Below are positions 1 to 7,310 of a DNA stretch of 64,000 bases, piece after piece. Both the position numbers and the translations under genes were made by a program. Under the pieces are notes generated by a model that saw nothing but the letters and a program-made list of their open reading frames with translations, was not told where the DNA came from and did no database searches. Where the stretch lies: positions 1-64,000 of the forward strand of contig NZ_DATMGA010000012.1 in assembly GCF_035555955.1 (NCBI RefSeq). Direction: 5' to 3'. The first letter of the stretch is position 1. The number at the start of each line of letters is the position of its first letter. This DNA comes from Eoetvoesia sp035555955 (GTDB lineage: Bacteria; Pseudomonadota; Gammaproteobacteria; Burkholderiales; Burkholderiaceae_B).

Positions 1-363
1 GATGATGAAGTCGCACAGCATGGCCAGCTCGCAGCCGCCGCCCAGCGCGTAGCCCGACACCGCAGCAATGATGGGCTTGCGGATGCGCCGCAGCGCTTCC
101 CAATCGTGCCCCAGGTAGTCCTGGTTGAACACGTCGGTATACGACCAGTTGCGCATGGCGTCGATATCGGCCCCTGCCGCAAAGGCCTTTTCGCTGCCGG
201 TCAGCACCACGGCCCCGATCCCGGGATCGGCGTCGAACGTGCGCAGGGCCGCGGCCAGCTCTGCCACCACGTCGTTGTTCAGCGCGTTCAGGGCCTTGGG
301 GCGATCCAGCACCAGCAACCCGACGCGACCGCGAGTTTCAATTTTCACCAATGCTGCGCTCAT
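1..363 (-). CDS. Enoyl-CoA hydratase/isomerase (crotonase family), 5' part only
   Basis: Read on the minus strand from an ATG at 363; the gene runs off the left edge, so only the first 121 residues are visible. The N-terminal half of the crotonase fold is clear: LVLDRPKALNAL near residue 20, the first oxyanion-hole strand with AAGADI around residue 62, and the second oxyanion-hole glycine in GYALGGGCELAM near residue 110. The catalytic glutamates of true hydratases lie beyond the edge and cannot be checked, so hydratase versus isomerase is open. Family members hydrate trans-2-enoyl-CoA in beta-oxidation or CoA-dependent aromatic degradation. It is divergent from the M61 peptidase gene with 28 bp between start codons. 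Confidence 0.9.
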   Translation of the reverse strand, partial: MSAALVKIETRGRVGLLVLDRPKALNALNNDVVAELAAALRTFDADPGIGAVVLTGSEKAFAAGADIDAMRNWSYTDVFNQDYLGHDWEALRRIRKPIIAAVSGYALGGGCELAMLCDFII

Positions 364-391
364 GTTGACTCCTTGCAGGTAATATTGAGGA

Positions 392-2164
392 ATGAATAAA
401 GAACCGTTACTTTACCGCCTAACGCCGTCCGACCCCGCCGGCCATCAGTTCTCGGTGCAACTCATCATTCGCCGGCCCAATCCGAAAGGCCAGGAGTTCA
501 CGCTGCCCGCCTGGATTCCCGGCAGCTACCTCATCCGCGATTTTTCGCGGCAGATCACCAGCATAAGCGCCCGCAGCGGCAAAAAGCCGGTGCCCGTGCG
601 CAAGACCGGCAACCACAGCTGGCGCTGCGCGCCTTGCGCAGGACCGCTTACCCTCGAATACACCGTCTACGCCTGGGATCTTTCCGTGCGCGGCGCCCAC
701 TTCGACCAGACCCACGCCTTTTTCAACGGCGCCAGCGTGTTTCTTGGCGCAACCGGACACGAGCACGAACCCTGCTACGTGGAATTGCTCGCTCCGCCGC
801 ACGCCCGCAACTGGAAGGTCTACACTAGCCTGCCCGAAGCGGCCGGCCATAGCCTGGCCGCGCGCCGCCACGGCTTCGGCATGTACCGGGCGCCCGACTA
901 CGACGCGCTGCTCGACCACCCGGTCGAAATGGGCACTCCGCAGTGCGTCCGCTTCAAGGCGCACGGGGCGGAACACGAAATGGTGTTCACGGGCCTGGCG
1001 CCCAATATCGACCTCAAGCGCATCGCCGCCGACGCGCAAAAAATCTGCGCCGCCCAGATTGCGCTGTTCGAGCCCGCCAGCAAGCGTGCGCCCTTCCTGG
1101 ATTCGTCCGACCGCTACGTCTTCATGACCATGGTCACGGCCGACGGCTACGGCGGGCTGGAACACCGCGCCTCCACCGCACTGATGGCGGCACGCACCGA
1201 TTTGCCCACCCTCGGCCAGGACAACCCGGGCGATAGCTACCAGACTTTCCTGGGGCTGGTCAGCCACGAATACTTCCATACCTGGAACGTCAAGCGCATC
1301 AAGCCGGCGGCCTTTGCGCCCTACGACCTGAGCCGCGAGAACCACACCCGCCTGCTGTGGGTATTCGAAGGCTTCACCTCGTATTACGACGACCTGATGC
1401 TGCTGCGCTCGGGCGCCATCGACCAGGCCAGCTACCTGCGCCTGCTGGGCAAAGCCATCAGCGGCGTGCTGCGCACGCCGGGCCGCCACAAGCAGTCGAT
1501 CGCGGAAAGCTCGTTCGATGCCTGGACCCGCTATTACAAGCAGGACGAGAACTCGCCCAACGCCCTGGTCAGCTACTACACCAAGGGTTCCCTTGCCGCG
1601 CTGGGTCTGGACATGACCATCCGGCGCGAATCGGGGGGCAGCCGCTCGCTGGACGATGTCATGCGCCTGCTGTGGGACAGATACGGCCGCGATTTCTACC
1701 AGGGCTCGGGCAAGGGCGTGCCCGAAAACTCCATCGCCAGGCTCGTTCGCGAAGCCACCGGCGTCGATGTCTCGGACTTCATTGCCCGCTATGTCGATGG
1801 GCGCGAAGACATTCCGCTGCAATCCTTGTTGCGGCAGCAAGGCATCAGGCTCGAATTGAAGGCCGCGTCGCCAACGCCGACGCTCGACGTCCGCATCCGC
1901 CCGGCACACGGAGAAACCGTGCTGGCCACGGTTTTCGAAGGCGGGGCGGCGCACCGCGCGGGCCTGTCGGCGGGCGACATACTGGTGGCAATCAACGGCC
2001 TGCGCGTCACCGAGACCGGCCCCGACCGCCTTTTACAAGCCTACCAGCCCGGCGACACGGTAACGGTTCACGTATTCCGGCGCGACGAACTGCGAGCCTT
2101 CGACGTGACTGTCTCCGAACCAGCCAGAACAGAGTGCATCCTGACGGCCGCGGCGCCGGCCTGA
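392..2164 (+). CDS. M61 family metallopeptidase (glycyl aminopeptidase type) with C-terminal PDZ domain
   Basis: 590 aa. The zinc motif HEYFH (H292, E293, H296) is followed about 30 residues later by EGFTSYYDD, whose glutamate (about E326) is the expected third zinc ligand of M61 peptidases. An N-terminal beta-rich domain (about 1-190) precedes the catalytic domain, and a PDZ domain (about 500-580, GGAAHRAGLSAGDILVAING) closes the protein, the usual M61 architecture and length. No signal peptide is visible, so a cytoplasmic aminopeptidase is likely. The 3' end overlaps the convergent AraC-type gene by 97 bp, a long overlap for two real genes. Substrate specificity cannot be read from sequence. 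Confidence 0.92.
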   Translation: MNKEPLLYRLTPSDPAGHQFSVQLIIRRPNPKGQEFTLPAWIPGSYLIRDFSRQITSISARSGKKPVPVRKTGNHSWRCAPCAGPLTLEYTVYAWDLSVRGAHFDQTHAFFNGASVFLGATGHEHEPCYVELLAPPHARNWKVYTSLPEAAGHSLAARRHGFGMYRAPDYDALLDHPVEMGTPQCVRFKAHGAEHEMVFTGLAPNIDLKRIAADAQKICAAQIALFEPASKRAPFLDSSDRYVFMTMVTADGYGGLEHRASTALMAARTDLPTLGQDNPGDSYQTFLGLVSHEYFHTWNVKRIKPAAFAPYDLSRENHTRLLWVFEGFTSYYDDLMLLRSGAIDQASYLRLLGKAISGVLRTPGRHKQSIAESSFDAWTRYYKQDENSPNALVSYYTKGSLAALGLDMTIRRESGGSRSLDDVMRLLWDRYGRDFYQGSGKGVPENSIARLVREATGVDVSDFIARYVDGREDIPLQSLLRQQGIRLELKAASPTPTLDVRIRPAHGETVLATVFEGGAAHRAGLSAGDILVAINGLRVTETGPDRLLQAYQPGDTVTVHVFRRDELRAFDVTVSEPARTECILTAAAPA

Positions 2165-3138
2165 CGCGTTTCGTTGGGGGCTTCGCCGAACCGCTTCCGG
2201 TAAGCCGCGGCAAATCGGCCCAGATGCGTATAACCCCAGCGCATCGCCACTTCGGAAACATTGCTGTCCACGGACGCGCTCAGCAGTTCCTGCCGTATCT
2301 TGTCCAGGCGCAGGTTTCGCAACAATTGCATGGGGCTGGCGCCATACTGAAGCTGGCACATACGCGACAAGCTCCTCAGGCTCGTACCGCTGTGCTCTGC
2401 GATGTCGTCCAGCGAAATGCCTTCGTGCAGGTGAGCCTCTATGAATTCTCGCGCGCGCCGCAGACGCTTGGGCACCTGGGCGCAGTCGCCGCCAAAGTAA
2501 TGCTCGCGCAGAGAAATGGATTGCGCGCATAAAAGATGGCGCATCAGCGCCTCTTCGGCAACCCTGGCCTTCAACCAGCCCAAGGGCGACGGCTGCGCGG
2601 CCTGCTCGCAGAAATAGCGCATCAAGGCATTCCATTGCTCGCCGTCCCCCGAGCCCAGGTCGATCCGCCGGTTGAACTTCAGCGGCTTGCCAGGGTGGAC
2701 GCCCGTCAAACTGCCGTACTCCGCATACAGGCGGCCAAGCGGCACTTTCAGGATGATCTGCGTGGCCCCGGCCTTCCAGTCAAGCCGGTGCGGCATATTC
2801 GAGGGCAAAATCACCCCCGACCCGGGGCCGGCCGTCCAACTGCCTTCATCGCATTCGATATCCACCGATCCGGACAACGGCATCTGAAGCAGCAGAAACT
2901 CTCCGGCGGGGCGCGTTTCTTCGACGGTAACCGCCTCGCCGTACTCGAGCATGCAGACACTCAGCACCCCGGCCTTGACGCCATGCAGCCGCGCAGCCAG
3001 CGTGGCGCCGCGCGGCTCCAGGATATGGTCGTTCAAGAGTTCCGCAACACGCAAACGGATCTCGTCGACATCGTCCGAGGCAAGCAGCATGTGCTGCCTG
3101 AACAGGGGCTCGGTCCATTCCGCCAGTAAGTCGGCCAT
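2068..3138 (-). CDS. AraC family transcriptional regulator
   Basis: 356 aa. An N-terminal cupin-like sensor region (about 15-200) is followed by a double helix-turn-helix AraC domain (about 230-330), with the conserved second-helix stretch VSEVAMRWGYTHLGRFAAAYRKRFGEAP. The ATG at 3138 has a GAGG motif about 7 nt upstream. It ends inside the 3' end of the convergent M61 gene; the last 30 or so residues are low-complexity Ser/Arg and may be non-essential. It lies downstream of the gentisate-type dioxygenase gene on the same strand, so it is the plausible aromatic-responsive regulator of that gene, but this is inference from position. Confidence 0.9.
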   Translation of the reverse strand: MADLLAEWTEPLFRQHMLLASDDVDEIRLRVAELLNDHILEPRGATLAARLHGVKAGVLSVCMLEYGEAVTVEETRPAGEFLLLQMPLSGSVDIECDEGSWTAGPGSGVILPSNMPHRLDWKAGATQIILKVPLGRLYAEYGSLTGVHPGKPLKFNRRIDLGSGDGEQWNALMRYFCEQAAQPSPLGWLKARVAEEALMRHLLCAQSISLREHYFGGDCAQVPKRLRRAREFIEAHLHEGISLDDIAEHSGTSLRSLSRMCQLQYGASPMQLLRNLRLDKIRQELLSASVDSNVSEVAMRWGYTHLGRFAAAYRKRFGEAPNETRQAGAAAVRMHSVLAGSETVTSKARSSSRRNT

Positions 3139-3301
3139 TTCCAGCCTCTCGCTTCGCTGAAGAAAGCACGGTCGGCGGCGAACGCCCCCGACCTATATGC
3201 TTCAATAGTACGCCAGGCCCGGGCGCCGAACAACCGCGCGCCCCATCCCCGGACCCCGCCGGAACAGCATGCCTTCGCGCAAACGGAACGATGGACGTCG
3301 A

Positions 3302-4462
3302 TCAGGCCGAAACAAGCTCCTGTCCGGCCTGCGCTTGAAGCAGCACCGGCTGGTGGCCGCTGTTGTCGGCCAGCATCTCTTCCCGGTAGAAACCCATGTT
3401 CTCGATGGTTGGCAGGTCATTGAAGCAGAACAGGCAGGCATCCTCGGTCTGCGAGGCATTGACGTGTTCGTGCCAGGCCCAGGAAGGCACGCAGAAGATA
3501 TCGTGCTCCTGCCAGTCGAAGCGCCGGCCGTCGATGATCGAGTAGCCACGGCCCTTGGCCACCTGATACAAGAAGCTGCCGGTATGGCGATGCGCCTTGC
3601 CGACGAATCCGGGCCGCAGCAATTGCATGCTGGCGCCCATCGTGGCCATGACATGGCCGCCGGTGACCGGATTGGTGTAGTGCATCAGCATGCCATCGCA
3701 GGGGTTGTCGTCGGCAACCTTGGCATAGCGCAGCAACGCCTCGTAGGTTGGCTCCCACTGGTACTTGAACAACGGGGAGTAGGGCTGGCTCCATTTGACG
3801 TCCTGCGGCCGCAAGCCGGGCGCTCCCCATATTCCGACGGAGTCATCCACAGGATGGCCGACAGCCTGATGCAGATCGGGATGCACGCCGAAGAACCCCG
3901 CCTCCATGGCGTTTGCCAAGGGGATGTCCAGCCCGTCCTGCCAGATGCACGGCAGTCCGTCCTCCCCGACCCCGTGCTCGTGCCAGCAGCCATTGGGCGT
4001 GATCACGAAATCGTTGGCGCCCAGCGGCATCTTGTGGCCATTGACGATGGTGTAGGCGCCACGGCCCTCCATGATGAAGCGCAATGCCGAAGACGAATGC
4101 CAGTGCGCCGAGGCCGCCTCGCCCGGATGCATCACCTGCAGACCCGAATACAGCCAACCCACCGCAGCCGCCACATCCCTCCGGCCGGGATTGTCCAGGT
4201 AGATGACCCGCCGGCCCGCTTTTTCCGGCGACACCAAAGACACCGAGCGCAGCACATGCTCGCGCAGGTCGCCGTATCGCCACAACATCGGCACGGACTG
4301 CGACTTGGGCTGCCACGGCTCGATCTTGTTGGCGACAGTCCACAACGCCGCCGTGTTCAGCCGTCCCAGCTCCTCGTAGTACTCCACCAGTTCGGGCGTA
4401 TCTTCGACAGACGCACGGCCTGCGACTTCCTCGCGGTAAGCATCGTAAGCAACCTTGGACAT
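3302..4462 (-). CDS. Gentisate 1,2-dioxygenase (or related salicylate/1-hydroxy-2-naphthoate dioxygenase)
   Basis: 386 aa bicupin. The start at 4462 is chosen because AAGGAG lies 8 nt upstream; a 33-aa upstream extension has no such site. The first cupin carries the ferrous iron ligands H120, H122 (SAHWHSSSALRF) and H161 (GCWHEHG), matching the three-histidine site of class III ring-cleaving dioxygenases; the second cupin (about 270-350) contains KAHRHTGSFLYQV. The enzyme opens gentisate between C1 and C2 to maleylpyruvate; close relatives attack salicylate or 1-hydroxy-2-naphthoate, so the exact substrate is uncertain. No maleylpyruvate isomerase is adjacent. An FAD oxidoreductase lies upstream and an AraC regulator downstream on the same strand. 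Confidence 0.88.
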   Translation of the reverse strand: MSKVAYDAYREEVAGRASVEDTPELVEYYEELGRLNTAALWTVANKIEPWQPKSQSVPMLWRYGDLREHVLRSVSLVSPEKAGRRVIYLDNPGRRDVAAAVGWLYSGLQVMHPGEAASAHWHSSSALRFIMEGRGAYTIVNGHKMPLGANDFVITPNGCWHEHGVGEDGLPCIWQDGLDIPLANAMEAGFFGVHPDLHQAVGHPVDDSVGIWGAPGLRPQDVKWSQPYSPLFKYQWEPTYEALLRYAKVADDNPCDGMLMHYTNPVTGGHVMATMGASMQLLRPGFVGKAHRHTGSFLYQVAKGRGYSIIDGRRFDWQEHDIFCVPSWAWHEHVNASQTEDACLFCFNDLPTIENMGFYREEMLADNSGHQPVLLQAQAGQELVSA

Positions 4463-4576
4463 GATCAGTTCTCCTTGGGGGGACAACCCGGAATGGGTCC
4501 CGACACTTGGAAGATACCCAAGGCACATTCCCGCATCTATCCGGTTTCCGCCAGACTGCATCCGGGGATCGCCAAA

Positions 4577-5527
4577 TCAGCCGCGCCCTCGCTCGATGCG
4601 CGCCTGAATGGCCTTGGCGGCGGTGACGCCGTCGGCCAAGGCGGTTACCACGCAAGGATGCTGGCGCTGCGTGACCTCGCCAATGGCGTAGACCCCTGGA
4701 AAGCTGGTTTGCGCCGTGGCGGCATCGGTTGCGATAAAGCCCTGTTCGCCGCGGCTCAGGTCAAGGCTGCCGGCAAAGCGTGCATTGGGCTCCCAGCCAT
4801 AGAACACCAGGATCAGGTCGTAGCGCCGCCCATTGACGGCGCACGCCTGGACATCGACCTGGTACTCGCCCACATGCATTTGCGCGGCCGGGACCTGGCG
4901 CACGAATTGCTGTTGCGCACGCACGTTGCGCGCGTAAACCTGCACCAGCGAGGCGCCATGCCGCATGGCGTACAAGGCGTTTTCGAAGGCATTGTCGCCG
5001 CCCCCCAGCACCGCCACCTGCTTGCCCGTGAAGTCTTGGGCCACAATGTGCGCGCCCGGGCCGATCAGTACGGACGAGCTCGCCGTCATGCCCTTGCCTC
5101 CGGCTTGGGCCGACCCGGCTCCGGCGGCCGCCGTGTCCGCCTGCGGCAGGCCGCGCGCGGTAACGCCCGTGGCCAGTACCACGTGCGCGGCGCGCAGCGT
5201 GGCTTCGCCGCCTTCGTGCCTGGCGGTTACGATGAATTCCCGACCGGCGGGCTCGATATGAGCCACGGCATGCGACAAGAGCACCGGCACCCCGGCCTGT
5301 TCAAGGCTCAGTTCGAGATTGTCGGCGACCTGCGGGCCGGTCATGCCCGGCAGCGAGGCATTCCAGTCGTCGGGGAAGGGATGCATCCGGCACAGGCCGC
5401 CTATGCGGCTGCCGGCCTCGAGCAGGACCGGGGCATAACCCAGGCGCGCCAGCCATACGGCGCACGACACGCCGGCCGGCCCGCCTCCTATAATTACCGC
5501 ATCGTAGTGTTCTGTGCTTGCCTGCAT
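4577..5527 (-). CDS. NAD(P)/FAD-dependent oxidoreductase, thioredoxin-reductase-like fold without CxxC
   Basis: 316 aa. GGGPAGVSCAVWLARLG near the N-terminus binds FAD; a second Rossmann motif GGGDNAFENAL (about 172-184) binds NAD(P)H; a C-terminal GVYAIGEVTQ motif contacts FAD. The layout is that of thioredoxin reductase or ferredoxin-NADP reductase type 2, but no redox CxxC is present between the two nucleotide domains, so thioredoxin reduction is unlikely. The start has GGAG 4 nt upstream. It is on the same strand as the gentisate-type dioxygenase 114 bp away and may supply electrons to a ring hydroxylase encoded elsewhere; that role is inference. Confidence 0.82.
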   Translation of the reverse strand: MQASTEHYDAVIIGGGPAGVSCAVWLARLGYAPVLLEAGSRIGGLCRMHPFPDDWNASLPGMTGPQVADNLELSLEQAGVPVLLSHAVAHIEPAGREFIVTARHEGGEATLRAAHVVLATGVTARGLPQADTAAAGAGSAQAGGKGMTASSSVLIGPGAHIVAQDFTGKQVAVLGGGDNAFENALYAMRHGASLVQVYARNVRAQQQFVRQVPAAQMHVGEYQVDVQACAVNGRRYDLILVFYGWEPNARFAGSLDLSRGEQGFIATDAATAQTSFPGVYAIGEVTQRQHPCVVTALADGVTAAKAIQARIERGRG

Positions 5528-5702
5528 TGCGCTCCATCCAGTGCATACCCCAGGGTCTCGCGTCCTGGTGGCGTATCACCCTGCATTGTCCTGCATCGCC
5601 GCGAACGTGACAAACAAGCATGCAGGGCCCCGGCACGGCGCGCAGTTCCCGCCCGGCCGCGTAATCGCACTACAATTGCGCCACCCCGTTAAGGTCTACG
5701 CC

Positions 5703-6062
5703 ATGTCCACACGCCGCATATTCTTTTCGCAACTCGCCCTCGATGCACGCATCGGCATTCTTGAACACGAATTGCGCGCCACCCAGCCCCTGCATATCGA
5801 TGCGGAAATCGACGTCGACATCAGCCAGCCCGTGCACGACCAGAACATACAAACCGTACTGGACTATCGTCTGCTGCGCAACGCCATCGTGCAGGAATGC
5901 ACCCAGGCGCACGTCAATCTGCTGGAAACGCTGATCGAGCAGGTCGTGGATCGCCTGCTGCGCGATTTCGCGGAAATCAGCCGGGTCAGGATCCGCATCA
6001 GCAAACCCAACGCCTTCTCGGATTGCGCCGCCGTCGGCATCGAGCTGCAGCGCAGCCGCTAA
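5703..6062 (+). CDS. folB: Dihydroneopterin aldolase
   Basis: 119 aa, the usual FolB length. The sequence has the characteristic N-terminal strand FFSQLALDARIGILEHE, with the substrate-contacting glutamate region HVNLLETLIEQVVDRLL and the C-terminal VRIRISKPNAF strand. FolB converts 7,8-dihydroneopterin to 6-hydroxymethyl-dihydropterin plus glycolaldehyde in folate synthesis in the cytoplasm. The ATG at 5703 is preferred over upstream in-frame starts because the family begins here and AAGG lies upstream. It is followed 40 bp later by ttcA, a common pairing in Burkholderiales. Confidence 0.93.
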   Translation: MSTRRIFFSQLALDARIGILEHELRATQPLHIDAEIDVDISQPVHDQNIQTVLDYRLLRNAIVQECTQAHVNLLETLIEQVVDRLLRDFAEISRVRIRISKPNAFSDCAAVGIELQRSR

Positions 6063-6102
6063 CCTTTACTTGTAGAAACCGCGCAACCGCGGGTTTATTG
6101 CC

Positions 6103-7155
6103 ATGCTTTCCCAGAATCCGCCCTTACCCGACGCCCCCGGCCACGAGCCGGGCGACCGCCACAGCCGCCCCGATACGCCAGCCGATGCCGGGGCCGACCG
6201 CCGCCGCGCGCACAAACAGCGTGTGGACGACAACAAGCTGGCCAAGCGCCTGATGCGCGAAACCGGGCGCGCCATCGCCGACTTCAACATGATCGAGGAA
6301 GGCGACAAGGTCATGGTATGCCTGTCGGGCGGCAAAGACTCATACAGCATGCTCGACCTGCTGCTGACGCATCAATCGCGGGCGCCGATCAAGTTCGACA
6401 TCGTGGCGGTCAACCTGGACCAGAAGCAGCCCGGTTTTCCAGACCACATCCTGCCCGAATACCTGAAGAACCTGGGCGTGCCCTACCACATCGAGACCCA
6501 GGACACCTATTCCGTGGTGACGCGCGTCATCCCCGAAGGCAAGACCATGTGCTCGCTGTGCTCGCGCATGCGCCGCGGCATTTTGTACCGCGTGGCCGAC
6601 GAACTGGGCGCCACCAAAATCGCGCTGGGCCACCATCGCGACGACATCCTCGCCACGTTTTTCCTGAACCTGTTCTACGGCGGGCGCATGAAAGCCATGC
6701 CGCCCAAGCTGATGTCCGACGACGGCAAGCACATCGTCATCCGGCCACTGGCCTATGTGATGGAAAAAGACCTCATCGCCTATGCCGCGCTCAAGCAGTT
6801 TCCCATCATTCCGTGCAATCTTTGCGGCTCCCAGGAAAACCTCAAGCGCAAGGAAGTCGGCCGGATGATCGCGGAATGGGACAAGAAAATGCCGGGCCGA
6901 TCCTGGAACGTGTTCGGCGCGCTCTCGCGCGTCGTGCCCACCCACCTCATGGATCAAAACCTGTTCGACTTCGCGGGGCTTGCCGTGACCGGCACGCCCG
7001 ATGCGCAAGGCGACATGGCCTTCGACCGCGAAGACTTCGACAATCCCGGCCTGGCCCCGGACCGCGAAAACGGCGACGATGACGGCGGACAAACCTCCGC
7101 CGAAGGCGGCCGGCCGCATAAAACCATATTCATGACGGATCTGCGTTCCCTGTAG
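6103..7155 (+). CDS. ttcA: tRNA 2-thiocytidine synthetase TtcA
   Basis: 350 aa. The ATP pyrophosphatase P-loop SGGKDS lies at about 75-80, and two cysteine motifs follow: CSLC (C150, C153) and PCNLCGS (C238, C241), which provide the iron-sulfur cluster ligands of TtcA. The enzyme thiolates C32 in certain tRNAs. Compared with the roughly 310-aa E. coli protein, this one has a proline-rich N-terminal extension of about 35 residues and an acidic C-terminal tail, both common in this order. A strong terminator lies just after the stop. Confidence 0.95.
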   Translation: MLSQNPPLPDAPGHEPGDRHSRPDTPADAGADRRRAHKQRVDDNKLAKRLMRETGRAIADFNMIEEGDKVMVCLSGGKDSYSMLDLLLTHQSRAPIKFDIVAVNLDQKQPGFPDHILPEYLKNLGVPYHIETQDTYSVVTRVIPEGKTMCSLCSRMRRGILYRVADELGATKIALGHHRDDILATFFLNLFYGGRMKAMPPKLMSDDGKHIVIRPLAYVMEKDLIAYAALKQFPIIPCNLCGSQENLKRKEVGRMIAEWDKKMPGRSWNVFGALSRVVPTHLMDQNLFDFAGLAVTGTPDAQGDMAFDREDFDNPGLAPDRENGDDDGGQTSAEGGRPHKTIFMTDLRSL

Positions 7156-7210
7156 CGGCGCGGCGAACCCCGGCCTGACAAGCCGGCATGCGGGTGTTAC
7201 CCTTTTATAT

Positions 7211-7274
7211 AAGCACGTGATCAACGTGTTGTTTGGCTGGCTTCATAACCAACAACACGCTACGTGCTTTTTTA
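7211..7274 (+). terminator. Rho-independent terminator after folB-ttcA
   Basis: An outer stem AGCACGT/ACGTGCT encloses an inner stem in which CGTGTTGTT pairs with AACAACACG, with a small internal loop between them, and a run of six T follows immediately. It lies 55 bp after the ttcA stop and upstream of the channel gene, so it should end the folB-ttcA transcript. Confidence 0.85.
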
Positions 7275-7310
7275 TTTGTTCACCGCCAACGATCAAAGGG
7301 AGTCCGCCGC

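Noticed and set aside
419..1954. Minus-strand open frame of 511 codons opposite the M61 gene
   Set aside because: Codon-phase shadow; no protein-family features and no ribosome site.
3269..5692. Long plus-strand open frame (807 codons) opposite the dioxygenase and oxidoreductase genes
   Set aside because: It is a high-GC antisense shadow: composition is Arg/His/Gly-rich, it has no family features and both minus-strand genes are well supported.
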